From Streptomyces venezuelae (GTDB lineage: Bacteria > Actinomycetota > Actinomycetes > Streptomycetales > Streptomycetaceae), in the NCBI RefSeq assembly GCF_008642275.1, contig NZ_CP029189.1:6058001-6122000 (forward strand): a stretch of 64,000 nt of DNA, written 5' to 3'. The notes beneath the pieces were generated by a model that was not told the DNA's origin, ran no database searches, and saw nothing but the letters and a program-made list of their open reading frames with translations. Made by a program: the position numbers and the translations under genes. Shown piece after piece: positions 1 to 8,178 of the stretch (positions are counted from its first letter, which is position 1; the number at the start of each line of letters is the position of its first letter).

Positions 1-2
1 AC

Positions 3-1556
3 ACGGTCGCGCCCAACCGCCTGGTGTTCCTGCTGACGGACGCCCTGATGGAACAGCCGGGCTTCCGCGCCGTGCTGGAGGGCTCCCGGCGGGCGCAGGG
101 GCCCGCCGCCGAGGCGGACGCGGTGGCCCGGGTGTGTCTGGCCGTACGGCCCGGAGCAGACGGCGCGTACCCGATCGGGAGCTCGCCCTACGCCGAGACG
201 CGCGACATGCTCGTCGAGCTCATGTCGCGCGCCGGTGTCGGGGGGCGGCTGACCGGCGGCGAGGGGGACACGCCGTTCCTCGTCGCGCTGGACGCTCCGG
301 GCGCCCACGCCCGGGCCGGCCGGCTCCTGTCCGCGCTGCGCGCCGTCATGACCGGCTACGGGGACCGGCGGACGGACGGTCTCCACCCCTCCCTGGCCGT
401 GGCCGTGGGGACCGGGACGGCGGAGAGCGAGCGCCTGGTACGGCACCCGGTGATCGCCGATCTGCTGCGGCTGACCGTGCCCTCCGGGTCGCTCGTCCTC
501 GCGCTCTCCCGCCGGCTCCACGATGATCTGGGCGGCCTGTTCGGCTTTCCCGCCCGGCTGCGGCTGGAGCGGGTGGGCGCCCCGGACGAGGGCTGGGTCT
601 GCGCCGACGACCATCCCCCGACGGAAGTCCTCGGGCAGGTACTGACGGAGGCCGACGCGCTCCTGGACACGGCCGTCGGCTGGCCGACCTGCGGGCTCGA
701 TGCCTCGGAGGCCGAGCCGTGGACCTGCATCGGGATTCGGCTGCCCGGGTACGAACGGTGCCTGGCGCATCTGGGGGCCGAGGAACAGCGGGAGTACCTC
801 GCCACCCTGGAGCCGGGTGCGCCGCTGGACTTCCGGGGCACCACCTTCGACCACGGTCTGCTCCCGCGCCTGCTCACGGCGCTGGAGTCCGGGACCCGGG
901 GATCCGTGCGGCTCGGCCCGGCGTCCTTCGAGCGGGCGTACTTCGTGGACTCCTGGAACAGGGCGGACATCGAGTTCGTGGACCGTGCCTCCTTCGTCCG
1001 GACCGTTTTCGGGGGCCGGGCCGGTTTCACGGGAGCCACCTTCGGCGGGACGGTCTCCCTCGACGGCGCCGTGTTCCAGCACGTCGGTGACTTCGACCGG
1101 AGCCGCTTCCACCGCACCGCGACCTTCCGCCGGACGCGATTTCGCGGTGCGGCGGGATTCAAGGACGCGGAGTTCCTCGCCGACGTCTCCTTCGGCCGGG
1201 CCGTGCTGCAGGCCTCCGCGGACCTGAACGGGATGCGGGTGGCCGGGACGGCGGACTTCTCCCACGCCGTCTTCCGCGGCCTCGCCGGGATGAGCGCGAC
1301 CGGTTTCGCGGGAGCCGTCTCCTTCGCGTCGGCGGTGTGGGAGCGCGGTCTCCTCTCCACCGGGGCGGTGTTCGAAGGCCCCGCTGACTTCGCGCATGCC
1401 GCGTTCCGCGGCCGGGTCCGTTTCGAGGGCGTCCTCTTCGAAGCGGACTCGATCGTCGGGCAGCTCTCCTCGGTCGCCCCGCCGGACCGCTGGGCCTGCG
1501 TCCGGCGCTCGGACGGGACCTGGGACATCCGGCTGCTCGACGCCGGGGACGGCTGA
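3..1556 (+). CDS. pentapeptide-repeat protein, probably 5' partial
   Basis: The reading frame is open to the left edge of the window (from base 3), so the true start may lie outside; the first possible start inside is GTG at 24 (510 residues). The C-terminal half, from about residue 275 to 490, is a run of pentapeptide-like repeats with a central Phe or Leu every five residues (for example AGFTGATFGG, ADFAHAAFRG), which normally fold into a right-handed quadrilateral beta-helix. The N-terminal 200 residues have a mixed alpha/beta look that resembles the degenerate nucleotide-cyclase-like regions of some streptomycete regulators, but I see no catalytic motif and this is a guess. No signal peptide. 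It converges on the ion channel gene with only 15 bases between the stops. The molecular function is unknown. Confidence 0.7.
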   Translation, partial: TVAPNRLVFLLTDALMEQPGFRAVLEGSRRAQGPAAEADAVARVCLAVRPGADGAYPIGSSPYAETRDMLVELMSRAGVGGRLTGGEGDTPFLVALDAPGAHARAGRLLSALRAVMTGYGDRRTDGLHPSLAVAVGTGTAESERLVRHPVIADLLRLTVPSGSLVLALSRRLHDDLGGLFGFPARLRLERVGAPDEGWVCADDHPPTEVLGQVLTEADALLDTAVGWPTCGLDASEAEPWTCIGIRLPGYERCLAHLGAEEQREYLATLEPGAPLDFRGTTFDHGLLPRLLTALESGTRGSVRLGPASFERAYFVDSWNRADIEFVDRASFVRTVFGGRAGFTGATFGGTVSLDGAVFQHVGDFDRSRFHRTATFRRTRFRGAAGFKDAEFLADVSFGRAVLQASADLNGMRVAGTADFSHAVFRGLAGMSATGFAGAVSFASAVWERGLLSTGAVFEGPADFAHAAFRGRVRFEGVLFEADSIVGQLSSVAPPDRWACVRRSDGTWDIRLLDAGDG

Positions 1557-1571
1557 GGGTGCTCCCGAGCC

Positions 1572-2459
1572 TCAGGACCCGGTGTGCGAGGCCTCCAGCT
1601 GTCGTTCCGGCCTGCCGGCCGCGGCCGGCAGGCTCGCTTCGATCTCGTCCAGGGCCCGGCGGGCGGTGGCGATCCGTGCCCGGACGTCGGTGTCCGTGCC
1701 CGGCGCCGGGGCACGCTTCGCCTCGTCCTCCATCTCCCGTGCCTCGTCGAGGGAGTTGAGGACGACACCGATGAGTACGTTCACCAGTACGAAGGAGGCG
1801 AGCAGCGCGTAGGAGGCGTAGTAGACGATGCTCAGCCGGGAGATCTGCAGGCCCGCGCGGACCGCGTCGGTCAGACCGTCGAGCGTGGTCAGCAGGAACA
1901 GGGTGAGCATGGCCCGGCCCACCGAGCCGTAGTGCCCGGGGTCCGACTTCGCGAAGCACACCCATCCGACCATGGCGTACACGTACAGGACCAGCGCGCC
2001 GACGAACAGGAAGCTGGCGGTACCCGGCAGGCTGCGGCCGACGGCGATCAGCAGGATGCGCAGGTGGGGCAGGAAGCGGGCGGTGCGCAGGACCCGGGCC
2101 AGCCGCAGCAGCCGCAGCAGGGTGGTGTTCTCGCGGACGAGGGGGACGAAGGCGGACGCCACGACGGCGAGGTCGAAGAGGTTCCACGGGTCGCGGAAGA
2201 ATGCTTTCGGCCGGTCGGCGCACGCGCCCACGCGCAGCAGCATCTCCAGGGTGAACAGGGCCAGGCAGCAGTTCTCCGCCGCCTGCAGCACGAGCCGGTG
2301 CTCCGCGGCGAGCCCGCTGTACGTCTCCACCCCCATCAACGCGGCGTTGAAGAGGATCGCGCAGAAGACGACCATCCCGAAGGCGGGGGCCTCCGTGGCC
2401 ACCCGGCACCGGGCGGCCAGCTTCATCCGGCCGCGTCCGGCCGGCCTCGGGTCTGTCAT
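1572..2459 (-). CDS. six-helix ion transport protein (voltage-gated channel family)
   Basis: A 295-residue integral membrane protein of the single-domain bacterial ion-channel family (PF00520, NaChBac-like fold). The S4-type segment carries an Arg about every third residue (LLRLLRLARVLRTARFL), which is the voltage sensor signature. A pore-helix and filter-like segment (FLLTTLDGLTDA) lies between the fifth and sixth hydrophobic helices. The Leu-Asp-Gly filter differs from the Leu-Glu-Ser of NaChBac, so ion selectivity cannot be read from the sequence. The C-terminal 70 residues are charged and likely cytoplasmic, possibly a coiled coil. The start was put at ATG 2459 (MTDPRP), because the open frame upstream has intergenic composition. 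It is divergent from the acetyltransferase gene. Confidence 0.8.
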   Translation of the reverse strand: MTDPRPAGRGRMKLAARCRVATEAPAFGMVVFCAILFNAALMGVETYSGLAAEHRLVLQAAENCCLALFTLEMLLRVGACADRPKAFFRDPWNLFDLAVVASAFVPLVRENTTLLRLLRLARVLRTARFLPHLRILLIAVGRSLPGTASFLFVGALVLYVYAMVGWVCFAKSDPGHYGSVGRAMLTLFLLTTLDGLTDAVRAGLQISRLSIVYYASYALLASFVLVNVLIGVVLNSLDEAREMEDEAKRAPAPGTDTDVRARIATARRALDEIEASLPAAAGRPERQLEASHTGS

Positions 2460-2785
2460 CGTGCTCCTCGTACTCTCGTCTGCGCCGCGGGCGAAACGGC
2501 GGGCCACCCCTCTAACGCCGCAAGCCCGATCGGGTTTCACCCCTTTACGCCCTCCGGTGCACCCGGGCGTGGGCGGGAGCGCGCTTGCGCGCCCGAAGCG
2601 CCGCCTCGACCCCTCGCCCCGGGCGGCGGGGTCAAATGCGTTGCGTGAACAGTCGGTTGATCTGCGGGTGGGGCGACGCGTCGGCGCATATGCTCGCCTC
2701 GTACACCAGCACCTCGTACATCCGTACATCGTGCATCCGTGCACCCGTGCTTCCGCATGCCTCGCAGCCGATAGGGGACCGCGCC
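2460..2785. other. divergent intergenic region, 326 bp
   Basis: This gap separates the ion channel gene (minus) from the acetyltransferase gene (plus), so it should hold promoters for both. I find no convincing -35/-10 pair. The only structure is a run of degenerate 8-base repeats just before the acetyltransferase start, listed separately. No tRNA or small ORF with a good ribosome binding site was seen. Confidence 0.4.
2715..2761 (+). repeat. degenerate 8-bp tandem repeats in the leader
   Basis: Six consecutive units of about 8 bp: CGTACATC at 2715 and 2723, GTGCATC at 2731 (7 bp), CGTGCACC at 2738, CGTGCTTC at 2746 and CGCATGCC at 2754. The run ends 25 bases before the GTG start of the acetyltransferase gene, so it is probably transcribed as leader or lies in its promoter. 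The function is unknown. Confidence 0.45.
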
Positions 2786-3385
2786 GTGAGTGTCCGAATC
2801 CAACCCTCCTCCCAGGTCGACGAGAGCGCCGAACTGGGCGAGGGGACCACGATCTGGGATCTGGCGCAGATCCGCGAGGAAGCCCGGCTCGGACGCGGGT
2901 GCATCGTGGGGCGCGGGGCGTACGTAGGGCCCGGTGTACGGATCGGCGACCATGTGAAGCTGCAGAACTACGCACTCGTCTACGAGCCCGCGGTCCTCGG
3001 CGACGGGGTCTTCATCGGTCCCGCGGCGGTGCTCACCAACGACTTCTACCCGCGCGCGGTCGACCCCGAGGGCCGGATCAAGCGCGACGGCGACTGGGAG
3101 GCCGCCGGGGTCGTGGTCGCCGAGGGGGCCTCGCTCGGGGCCCGTTCGGTGTGCGTGGCCGGGGTGCGCGTCGGACGCTGGGCGCTCGTCGCGGCCGGCG
3201 CCGTGGTCTCCAAGGACGTGCCGGACTTCGCGCTCGTCGCGGGCGTGCCGGCCCGGCGCATCGGCTGGGTGGGCCGGGCCGGGGTCCGCCTGGTGGAGCG
3301 CGAGGGGGAGCCGGGCACGTGGGAGTGTCCGCGCACCGGAGCGTTGCACGACGAGAAGGACGGCGCGCTCACCGAGCGGAGCTGA
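2786..3385 (+). CDS. WlbB/WbpD-like sugar-nucleotide N-acetyltransferase
   Basis: A 199-residue protein of left-handed beta-helix (hexapeptide-repeat) acyltransferase type. Its sequence follows the WlbB/WbpD pattern: a TTIWDLAQI opening, hexapeptide turns (LGRGCIVGRGAYVGPGVRIG), then KLQNYALVYEPAVLGDGVFIGPAAVLTN written here only as landmarks KLQN, VYEP and FIGP. WlbB enzymes acetylate the 3-amino group of UDP-2-acetamido-3-amino-2,3-dideoxy-glucuronic acid using acetyl-CoA. The partners needed for that pathway, a Gfo/Idh dehydrogenase and a DegT aminotransferase, are in this window at 30938-32035 and 26820-27935. Start GTG 2786 was chosen because AGGGG lies about 8 bases upstream and because the family begins right before the first beta-helix turn. 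Cytoplasmic. Confidence 0.75.
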   Translation: MSVRIQPSSQVDESAELGEGTTIWDLAQIREEARLGRGCIVGRGAYVGPGVRIGDHVKLQNYALVYEPAVLGDGVFIGPAAVLTNDFYPRAVDPEGRIKRDGDWEAAGVVVAEGASLGARSVCVAGVRVGRWALVAAGAVVSKDVPDFALVAGVPARRIGWVGRAGVRLVEREGEPGTWECPRTGALHDEKDGALTERS

Positions 3386-3816
3386 CGGAATGTCGGCAAT
3401 TTAGAGAACCGGCATTTCCTCAAAACCGCAATCAATGAACATCCGTGGGCATAACGTGTCCCTGCACACGGGATCTGAGCAGGCAACAGGCCATGTTCAG
3501 TGGGGGGTTGTGTACGACGAGGGCACCGGGGCAGTGCCATGGCCGGCGCGGGCACACCCGCACCTGCCGGCACTGCCGATCACGCGTGTCCCGGTCCGAG
3601 GCATCGCTGGGGGGATCCAGACGCGGCCTCAGGACGGTTCGTGCCGTCGGCGTGACATCGCCGCGGCACGGACGCCGTCATGCGCATTCCCCCTCCACGG
3701 AGTGACGACCGCCAGGTCCGTCCGAGGAGAAGATCAGAGGGGGTAGGTGTGTTGGAGCCGAACAGCTCGGACATACGGGGTGCGGGGAGCACCAGGGGAT
3801 TCGGGGTGGGGACCCG
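3386..3816 (+). other. intergenic region, 431 bp, upstream of polysaccharide genes
   Basis: This is the longest gene-free stretch of the polysaccharide locus and the likely site of the promoter for the 3817-12311 gene run. The first 90 bases are unusually AT-rich for the window. A small inverted repeat, CGTGT-N6-ACACG, lies at 3455-3470 and could be an operator, but is too short to be persuasive. The last 60 bases before the ATG are purine-rich. I see no convincing small ORF or structured RNA. Confidence 0.4.
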
Positions 3817-4986
3817 ATGAACACCACACGATTAGGAGCACTGGCCCAGGAGGACGGGGCGCTGCACGCCCTCGCCGAGCGGCTGCTCGCGCTGGCCGAG
3901 GCCGGACTTCCGCAGATGTACCTGCCGGAGGCCGAGACCTTCGTGTTCACCCGGGCCGGGGTCGTCTCGCCCGGGGGAACTCCCGTCCTGGAACAGCGCG
4001 GTACGAGCACCCGGTACGCGGCGATCACCGCGCTGGGAGCCCGCTTCCTGCCCGAGGACCGGCAGCGCCCGCTCTTCGGCGGACGCACCGCCGAGGAGTT
4101 CACGGGCGTGCTCGTGGAGCGGCTGCCCGGGGTGACCAACCTCGGCGACGCGGCACTCGTCGCCTGGGCCGCGGCGGACACCGGGCATCCCAAACTGTCC
4201 GACGCCCTCGACCGGGTGGCCGCGCTGGACGTGCCGGGGCGCCCGCAGTACACGGTCGAGGCGGCATGGGTGCTCTCCGCGCTCACCGCCGCGCGCGCCG
4301 TGCTCGACGTGGAGGAGCCGCTCGCCGCGGCCCGCGCAAGGCTGCTCGCGGCAAGGGTCGGCGACAGCCCGCTCTTCCCGCACGCCACCGGGCCCGGGCT
4401 GGTCCCCGGCTACCGGTCCCACGTGGCCTGTTTCGCCGACCAGACCTACCCGCTGCAGGCACTGGCCCGCCTGCACGCGAGCGGGGACGACCCGGAGGCC
4501 CTCGCGGCCGCCGACGCCTGTGCCGCCCGTATCTGCGCACTGCAGGGCGACGGCGGACAGTGGTGGTGGCACTACGACGCCCGCGAAGGCAGTGTGATCG
4601 AGGGCTACCCGGTCTACAGCGTGCACCAGCACGCGATGGCCCCGACCGCGCTGTTCGACCTGGCCGAGGCGGGAGGCACGGACTTCGGCGCGGCCATCCG
4701 CCGCGGCCTGCGCTGGATGGCCGACGTGCCCGAACTCGCGGACCCCACCGGGAACCCGCGGGAGCAGATGATCCGCGAGGACTTCGGCGTCACCTGGCGC
4801 AAGGTCTACCGCGGCGACCCGAAGAAGGCCGTCCGGGCCGCCCGCGGACTCACCACCCGGGTGGCCCCGCACGCACGGCTCGCCCCGCTCGACCGGATCT
4901 TCCGGCCCGGTGCGGTGGACCGCGAGTGCCGCCCGTACGAGTTCGGCTGGATGCTCTTCGCCTGGCTCGGAGGGACCCAGAGATGA
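3817..4986 (+). CDS. conserved alpha/alpha-toroid-like protein of polysaccharide loci
   Basis: A 389-residue cytoplasmic protein without signal peptide or membrane helix. It is rich in paired amphipathic helices separated by short loops and by motifs such as GDGGQWWWHYD (about residue 246) and YSVHQHAM (about 267). This is reminiscent of alpha/alpha-toroid folds in terpene cyclases, glycan epimerases and lyases. I cannot name its substrate. It is translationally coupled to the TagA/WecG-like gene by an ATGA overlap, so a role in making or tailoring the same polymer is inferred. Codon 6 is TTA (3832), which in Streptomyces makes translation depend on the bldA tRNA. As this is the first gene of the run, the codon is well placed to control the whole operon. 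Confidence 0.6.
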   Translation: MNTTRLGALAQEDGALHALAERLLALAEAGLPQMYLPEAETFVFTRAGVVSPGGTPVLEQRGTSTRYAAITALGARFLPEDRQRPLFGGRTAEEFTGVLVERLPGVTNLGDAALVAWAAADTGHPKLSDALDRVAALDVPGRPQYTVEAAWVLSALTAARAVLDVEEPLAAARARLLAARVGDSPLFPHATGPGLVPGYRSHVACFADQTYPLQALARLHASGDDPEALAAADACAARICALQGDGGQWWWHYDAREGSVIEGYPVYSVHQHAMAPTALFDLAEAGGTDFGAAIRRGLRWMADVPELADPTGNPREQMIREDFGVTWRKVYRGDPKKAVRAARGLTTRVAPHARLAPLDRIFRPGAVDRECRPYEFGWMLFAWLGGTQR

Positions 4987-5753
4987 CACGACGACAGTCC
5001 CTCTTCGGCGTCCCGCTCGACCCGCTGACCATGGACGAGACCGTGCAGCGCTGCCTCGACGCGGTGCGGCGCGGAGAACAGATCGAGATCGGCATGGTCA
5101 ACGCGGCCAAGCTGGTCAACATGCGGCGCGACCCCCTCCTCGCCGAGGCGGTCGCCGGCTGCGACCTGGTCCTGGCCGACGGCCAGGCCGTGGTCTGGGC
5201 CGGCCGGGTCCTGGGCGTCCGGCTGCCCGAACGGGTCGCGGGCATCGACCTGTTCATGCGCCTGCTGGCCGCCGCCGAGGTCGCGGACATCCCCGTCTAC
5301 CTGCTCGGAGCCCAGGAGGAGGTCCTGGAGATGATGCTCGGGCAGATCTCCGCGCGCTTCCCGAAGCTGCGGGTGGCCGGCAGCCGCAACGGCTACTTCG
5401 GCGACGGCGACCAGGAGGCGATCGCCGACGCCATCGCCGACAGCCGCGCGCGGCTGCTGTTCCTCGGCATGACCTCGCCCAAGAAGGAGATCTTCACCGC
5501 CGGCTACGGCAAGCGCACCGGCGCGCACGTCGTCCACGGCGTCGGCGGCTCCTTCGACATCCTCGCCGGCATCACCAAACGGGCTCCCGTCGTCTGGCAG
5601 CGGATGGGACTCGAATGGTTCTACCGCACCCTCCAGGAACCGCGCCGCCTGGGCAAGCGCTACCTCACCACCAACGCTGCCTTCCTCCTCATGACGGTCC
5701 GGGAACTCATCCACCGCACACCGTCCACCGCTTCCGCGAACAGGAGTCACTGA
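4983..5753 (+). CDS. WecG/TagA/CpsF-family glycosyltransferase
   Basis: A 256-residue GT26-type enzyme. WecG moves N-acetylmannosaminuronic acid, and TagA moves N-acetylmannosamine, onto undecaprenyl-PP-GlcNAc at the inner membrane face. The family landmarks are present: GMVNAAKLVN (Asn40 region), DLVLADGQAVVWAG with the likely catalytic Asp66, LLGAQEEV, NGYFGDGD and GVGGSFDILAG near the C-terminus. Start ATG 4983 overlaps the previous stop (ATGA). The next gene starts on the last base of this stop (TGATG). Because a UDP-ManNAc dehydrogenase and a UDP-GlcNAc 2-epimerase follow at once, UDP-ManNAcA is the most likely donor, which makes it WecG-like in specificity. That last step is inference. 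Confidence 0.85.
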   Translation: MTRRQSLFGVPLDPLTMDETVQRCLDAVRRGEQIEIGMVNAAKLVNMRRDPLLAEAVAGCDLVLADGQAVVWAGRVLGVRLPERVAGIDLFMRLLAAAEVADIPVYLLGAQEEVLEMMLGQISARFPKLRVAGSRNGYFGDGDQEAIADAIADSRARLLFLGMTSPKKEIFTAGYGKRTGAHVVHGVGGSFDILAGITKRAPVVWQRMGLEWFYRTLQEPRRLGKRYLTTNAAFLLMTVRELIHRTPSTASANRSH

Positions 5754-7009
5754 TGCGCGTCGTCGTCGTGGGACAGGGATACGTCGGACTGCCGCTGGCC
5801 ATCCGCGCCGCCGAGGTCGGACACCAGGTGATCGGGTACGACGTCGACACCCGGCGGGTCAAGAGCCTCGCCGCCGGCGAGTCGTACGTGGAGGACGTCT
5901 CCTCCGAACGGCTGGCCCGCGCGCTGGCGCGCGGCACCTACCGGCCCAGCGAACTGGCCCGGGACTGCGGCGGCTTCGACGTCGCCGTCGTCACGGTCCC
6001 GACCCCCTTACAGGACGGAGCCCCCGACCTGCGCTACATCGAGGAGTCGGCGCACACCCTGGCCCGCTTCCTGCGGCCGGGTGCCACCGTCGTCCTGGAG
6101 TCCACCACCTACCCGGGCACCACCGAGGAGCTGTTCGCGCCGATCCTGGAGGACGGCTCCGGGCTCACCGCGGGCGAGGACTTCCACCTGGGCTACAGCC
6201 CCGAGCGCATCGACCCCGGCAACACCGTGTGGGGCTTCCAGCAGACCCCCAAGGTGGTCTCCGGAGTCGACGCCCGCTCACTGAAGGCCGTCGAGGCCTT
6301 CTACGGGGACCTCGTCGACACCACCGTGCCGGTGCGCTCCCCCAAGGAGGCCGAGCTGGCCAAACTGCTGGAGAACACCTTCCGCCACGTGAACATCGCC
6401 CTCGTCAACGAGATCGCGATGTTCGCCAAGCACCTGGACATCGACGTCTGGCAGGCCATCGAAGCGGCGTCCAGCAAGCCCTTCGGCTTCATGAAGTTCA
6501 CCCCCGGACCGGGCGTCGGCGGACACTGCCTGCCCATCGACCCCTCGTACCTCAACTGGCGGGTGCAGCGCGAACTCGGCCAGAACTTCCGCTTCGTCGA
6601 ACTCGCCAACGACATCAACAACCACATGCCCGAATACGTGACGCGCCGGGTGATCGACGCGCTCAACGCCAAGCGCCGCTCGGTCAACGGCTCCAAGATC
6701 CTGCTGCTGGGGCTCGCGTACAAGAAGAACACCGGCGACGCCCGCGAGTCGCCCGCCGTCCGCATCGCCCAGCTGCTCCTCGACATGGGAGCCAAGGTCC
6801 GCGCGGCCGACCCCCACGTCGTGGAGAGCATCAAGGTCGACGCCCGCCTGGTGCGGGTCGAACCGACCCGCAAGGAGCTGGCCGCCGCCGACGTGGTGGT
6901 CCTGCTCACCGACCACGACTCCTTCGACTACCAGCTGGTCACCGAGCACGCCTCCTACGTCCTCGACTGCCGCAACCGGGTCTCCGGACCCACCGTGGAG
7001 GTGCTCTGA
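5753..7009 (+). CDS. nucleotide-sugar dehydrogenase (UDP-ManNAc dehydrogenase type)
   Basis: A 418-residue UDP-glucose/GDP-mannose dehydrogenase-family enzyme that oxidises C6 of a nucleotide sugar to the carboxylate with two NAD+. The Rossmann motif GQGYVGLP is at residues 6-13, the central-domain motif GPGVGGHCLPIDP carries the catalytic Cys259, and the C-terminal UDP-binding domain begins near residue 310 (LLLGLAYKKNTGDARESP). The neighbouring 2-epimerase gene makes UDP-ManNAc the best substrate candidate, giving UDP-ManNAcA, but UDP-GlcNAc or UDP-glucose cannot be excluded from sequence alone. Codon 86 is TTA (6008-6010), so bldA dependence is expected here too. It starts one base inside the previous stop. 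Confidence 0.85.
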   Translation: MRVVVVGQGYVGLPLAIRAAEVGHQVIGYDVDTRRVKSLAAGESYVEDVSSERLARALARGTYRPSELARDCGGFDVAVVTVPTPLQDGAPDLRYIEESAHTLARFLRPGATVVLESTTYPGTTEELFAPILEDGSGLTAGEDFHLGYSPERIDPGNTVWGFQQTPKVVSGVDARSLKAVEAFYGDLVDTTVPVRSPKEAELAKLLENTFRHVNIALVNEIAMFAKHLDIDVWQAIEAASSKPFGFMKFTPGPGVGGHCLPIDPSYLNWRVQRELGQNFRFVELANDINNHMPEYVTRRVIDALNAKRRSVNGSKILLLGLAYKKNTGDARESPAVRIAQLLLDMGAKVRAADPHVVESIKVDARLVRVEPTRKELAAADVVVLLTDHDSFDYQLVTEHASYVLDCRNRVSGPTVEVL

Positions 7010-7013
7010 CCCC

Positions 7014-8156
7014 GTGACCAGGATCGTCTGCGTGGCCGGGGCCCGGCCCAACTACATGAAGATCAAACCGGTGATGGACGCACTGGAGCGCCGCGGCGCC
7101 GAGGTGATCCTCGTCCACACCGGGCAGCACTACGACGAGTCGATGAACGACGTCTTCTTCCGCGACCTCGGCATCCGCCCGCCCGACCGCTACCTGGGCG
7201 CCGGATCCGGCAGCCACGCCCAGCAGACCGGGCGGGTGATGGCCGCCTTCGAGCCGCTGATCGAAGAACTCCGACCGGACGCCGTCGTGGTGGTCGGGGA
7301 CATCAACTCCACCCTGGCCTGCGCGCTGGTCACCGCGAAGGCCGGCCCCCTGCTGGCCCACGTGGAGGCCGGGCTGCGCAGCCGGGACTGGAGCATGCCC
7401 GAGGAGGTCAACCGGGTCGCCACCGACCGGCTCAGCGACTACCTGCTGGCCCCCTCGCCCGACGCCGCCGTGAACCTGCGGGCGGAGGGCTACCGGGAGG
7501 ACCAGATACACGTCGTCGGCAACGTCATGATCGACACCCTGCTCGCCAACCTGGACCGGGCCCGCGAGTCGGACGTCCTGGACCGGTACGGGCTGATCCG
7601 CGGCGGATACGGCCTGGTCACCCTGCACCGGCCGGCCAACGTGGACGACTCCGGGGCGCTGCGCGGCCTGCTCAAGGCGCTGGGCGAGATCGCCGACCGC
7701 TGTCCGCTGCTGCTGCCCGTGCACCCGCGGGCCGCCGAGCGGCTGGCCGCACTGGGCGTGCCCGGAGGCATCCGGCTGGTCCCGGCCGCCGGGTACCTCG
7801 ACTTCATCGCCCTGCAGGACTCCGCCCGCGTGGTCCTCACCGACTCCGGGGGCGTCCAGGAGGAGACCACCGCACTCGGGGTGCCCTGCGTGACCCTGCG
7901 GGAGAACACCGAACGGCCGATCACCGTGGAGGAGGGCACGAACGTGCTGGCGGGCACGGACCCGGAGCGCATCACGGCCACCGTGCACCGGGTCCTCGAC
8001 GATCCGCCCGCACCGCGCTGCCCCGCTCTCTGGGACGGCCGGGCCAGCGAGCGCATCGCGGCGGTCCTGCTCGACGGACCGCCCGCGCACACCCGGCCGC
8101 GCCCCACCGACCTCGTGGCGGGCGGGGCGGCCACCGGACGACAGCACGCGCTGTAA
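7014..8156 (+). CDS. wecB: UDP-N-acetylglucosamine 2-epimerase (non-hydrolysing)
   Basis: A 380-residue GT-B-fold epimerase that interconverts UDP-GlcNAc and UDP-ManNAc. The family motifs are present: GARPNYMKIKPV at the N-terminus, VHTGQHYDESM, VVVGDINSTLA, LAHVEAGLRS, LHRPANVD and LTDSGGVQEETTALGVPC. The length is typical. GTG 7014 is 4 bases after the dehydrogenase stop and gives the family's usual N-terminus. Together with the dehydrogenase and the WecG-like transferase it forms a WecB-WecC-WecG set like that of enterobacterial common antigen. If the 2,3-diacetamido sugar pathway is active, this enzyme could instead act like WlbD/WbpI on that sugar. I favour the simpler role. Confidence 0.88.
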   Translation: MTRIVCVAGARPNYMKIKPVMDALERRGAEVILVHTGQHYDESMNDVFFRDLGIRPPDRYLGAGSGSHAQQTGRVMAAFEPLIEELRPDAVVVVGDINSTLACALVTAKAGPLLAHVEAGLRSRDWSMPEEVNRVATDRLSDYLLAPSPDAAVNLRAEGYREDQIHVVGNVMIDTLLANLDRARESDVLDRYGLIRGGYGLVTLHRPANVDDSGALRGLLKALGEIADRCPLLLPVHPRAAERLAALGVPGGIRLVPAAGYLDFIALQDSARVVLTDSGGVQEETTALGVPCVTLRENTERPITVEEGTNVLAGTDPERITATVHRVLDDPPAPRCPALWDGRASERIAAVLLDGPPAHTRPRPTDLVAGGAATGRQHAL

Positions 8157-8178
8157 ACGCAATTCGAAGGGGAAGACC

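Noticed and set aside
3455..3470. CGTGT-N6-ACACG as a Crp-type or other operator before the polysaccharide operon
   Set aside because: The arms are only 5 bp and the spacing or sequence does not match a consensus I can state. Kept only as a remark on the intergenic region.
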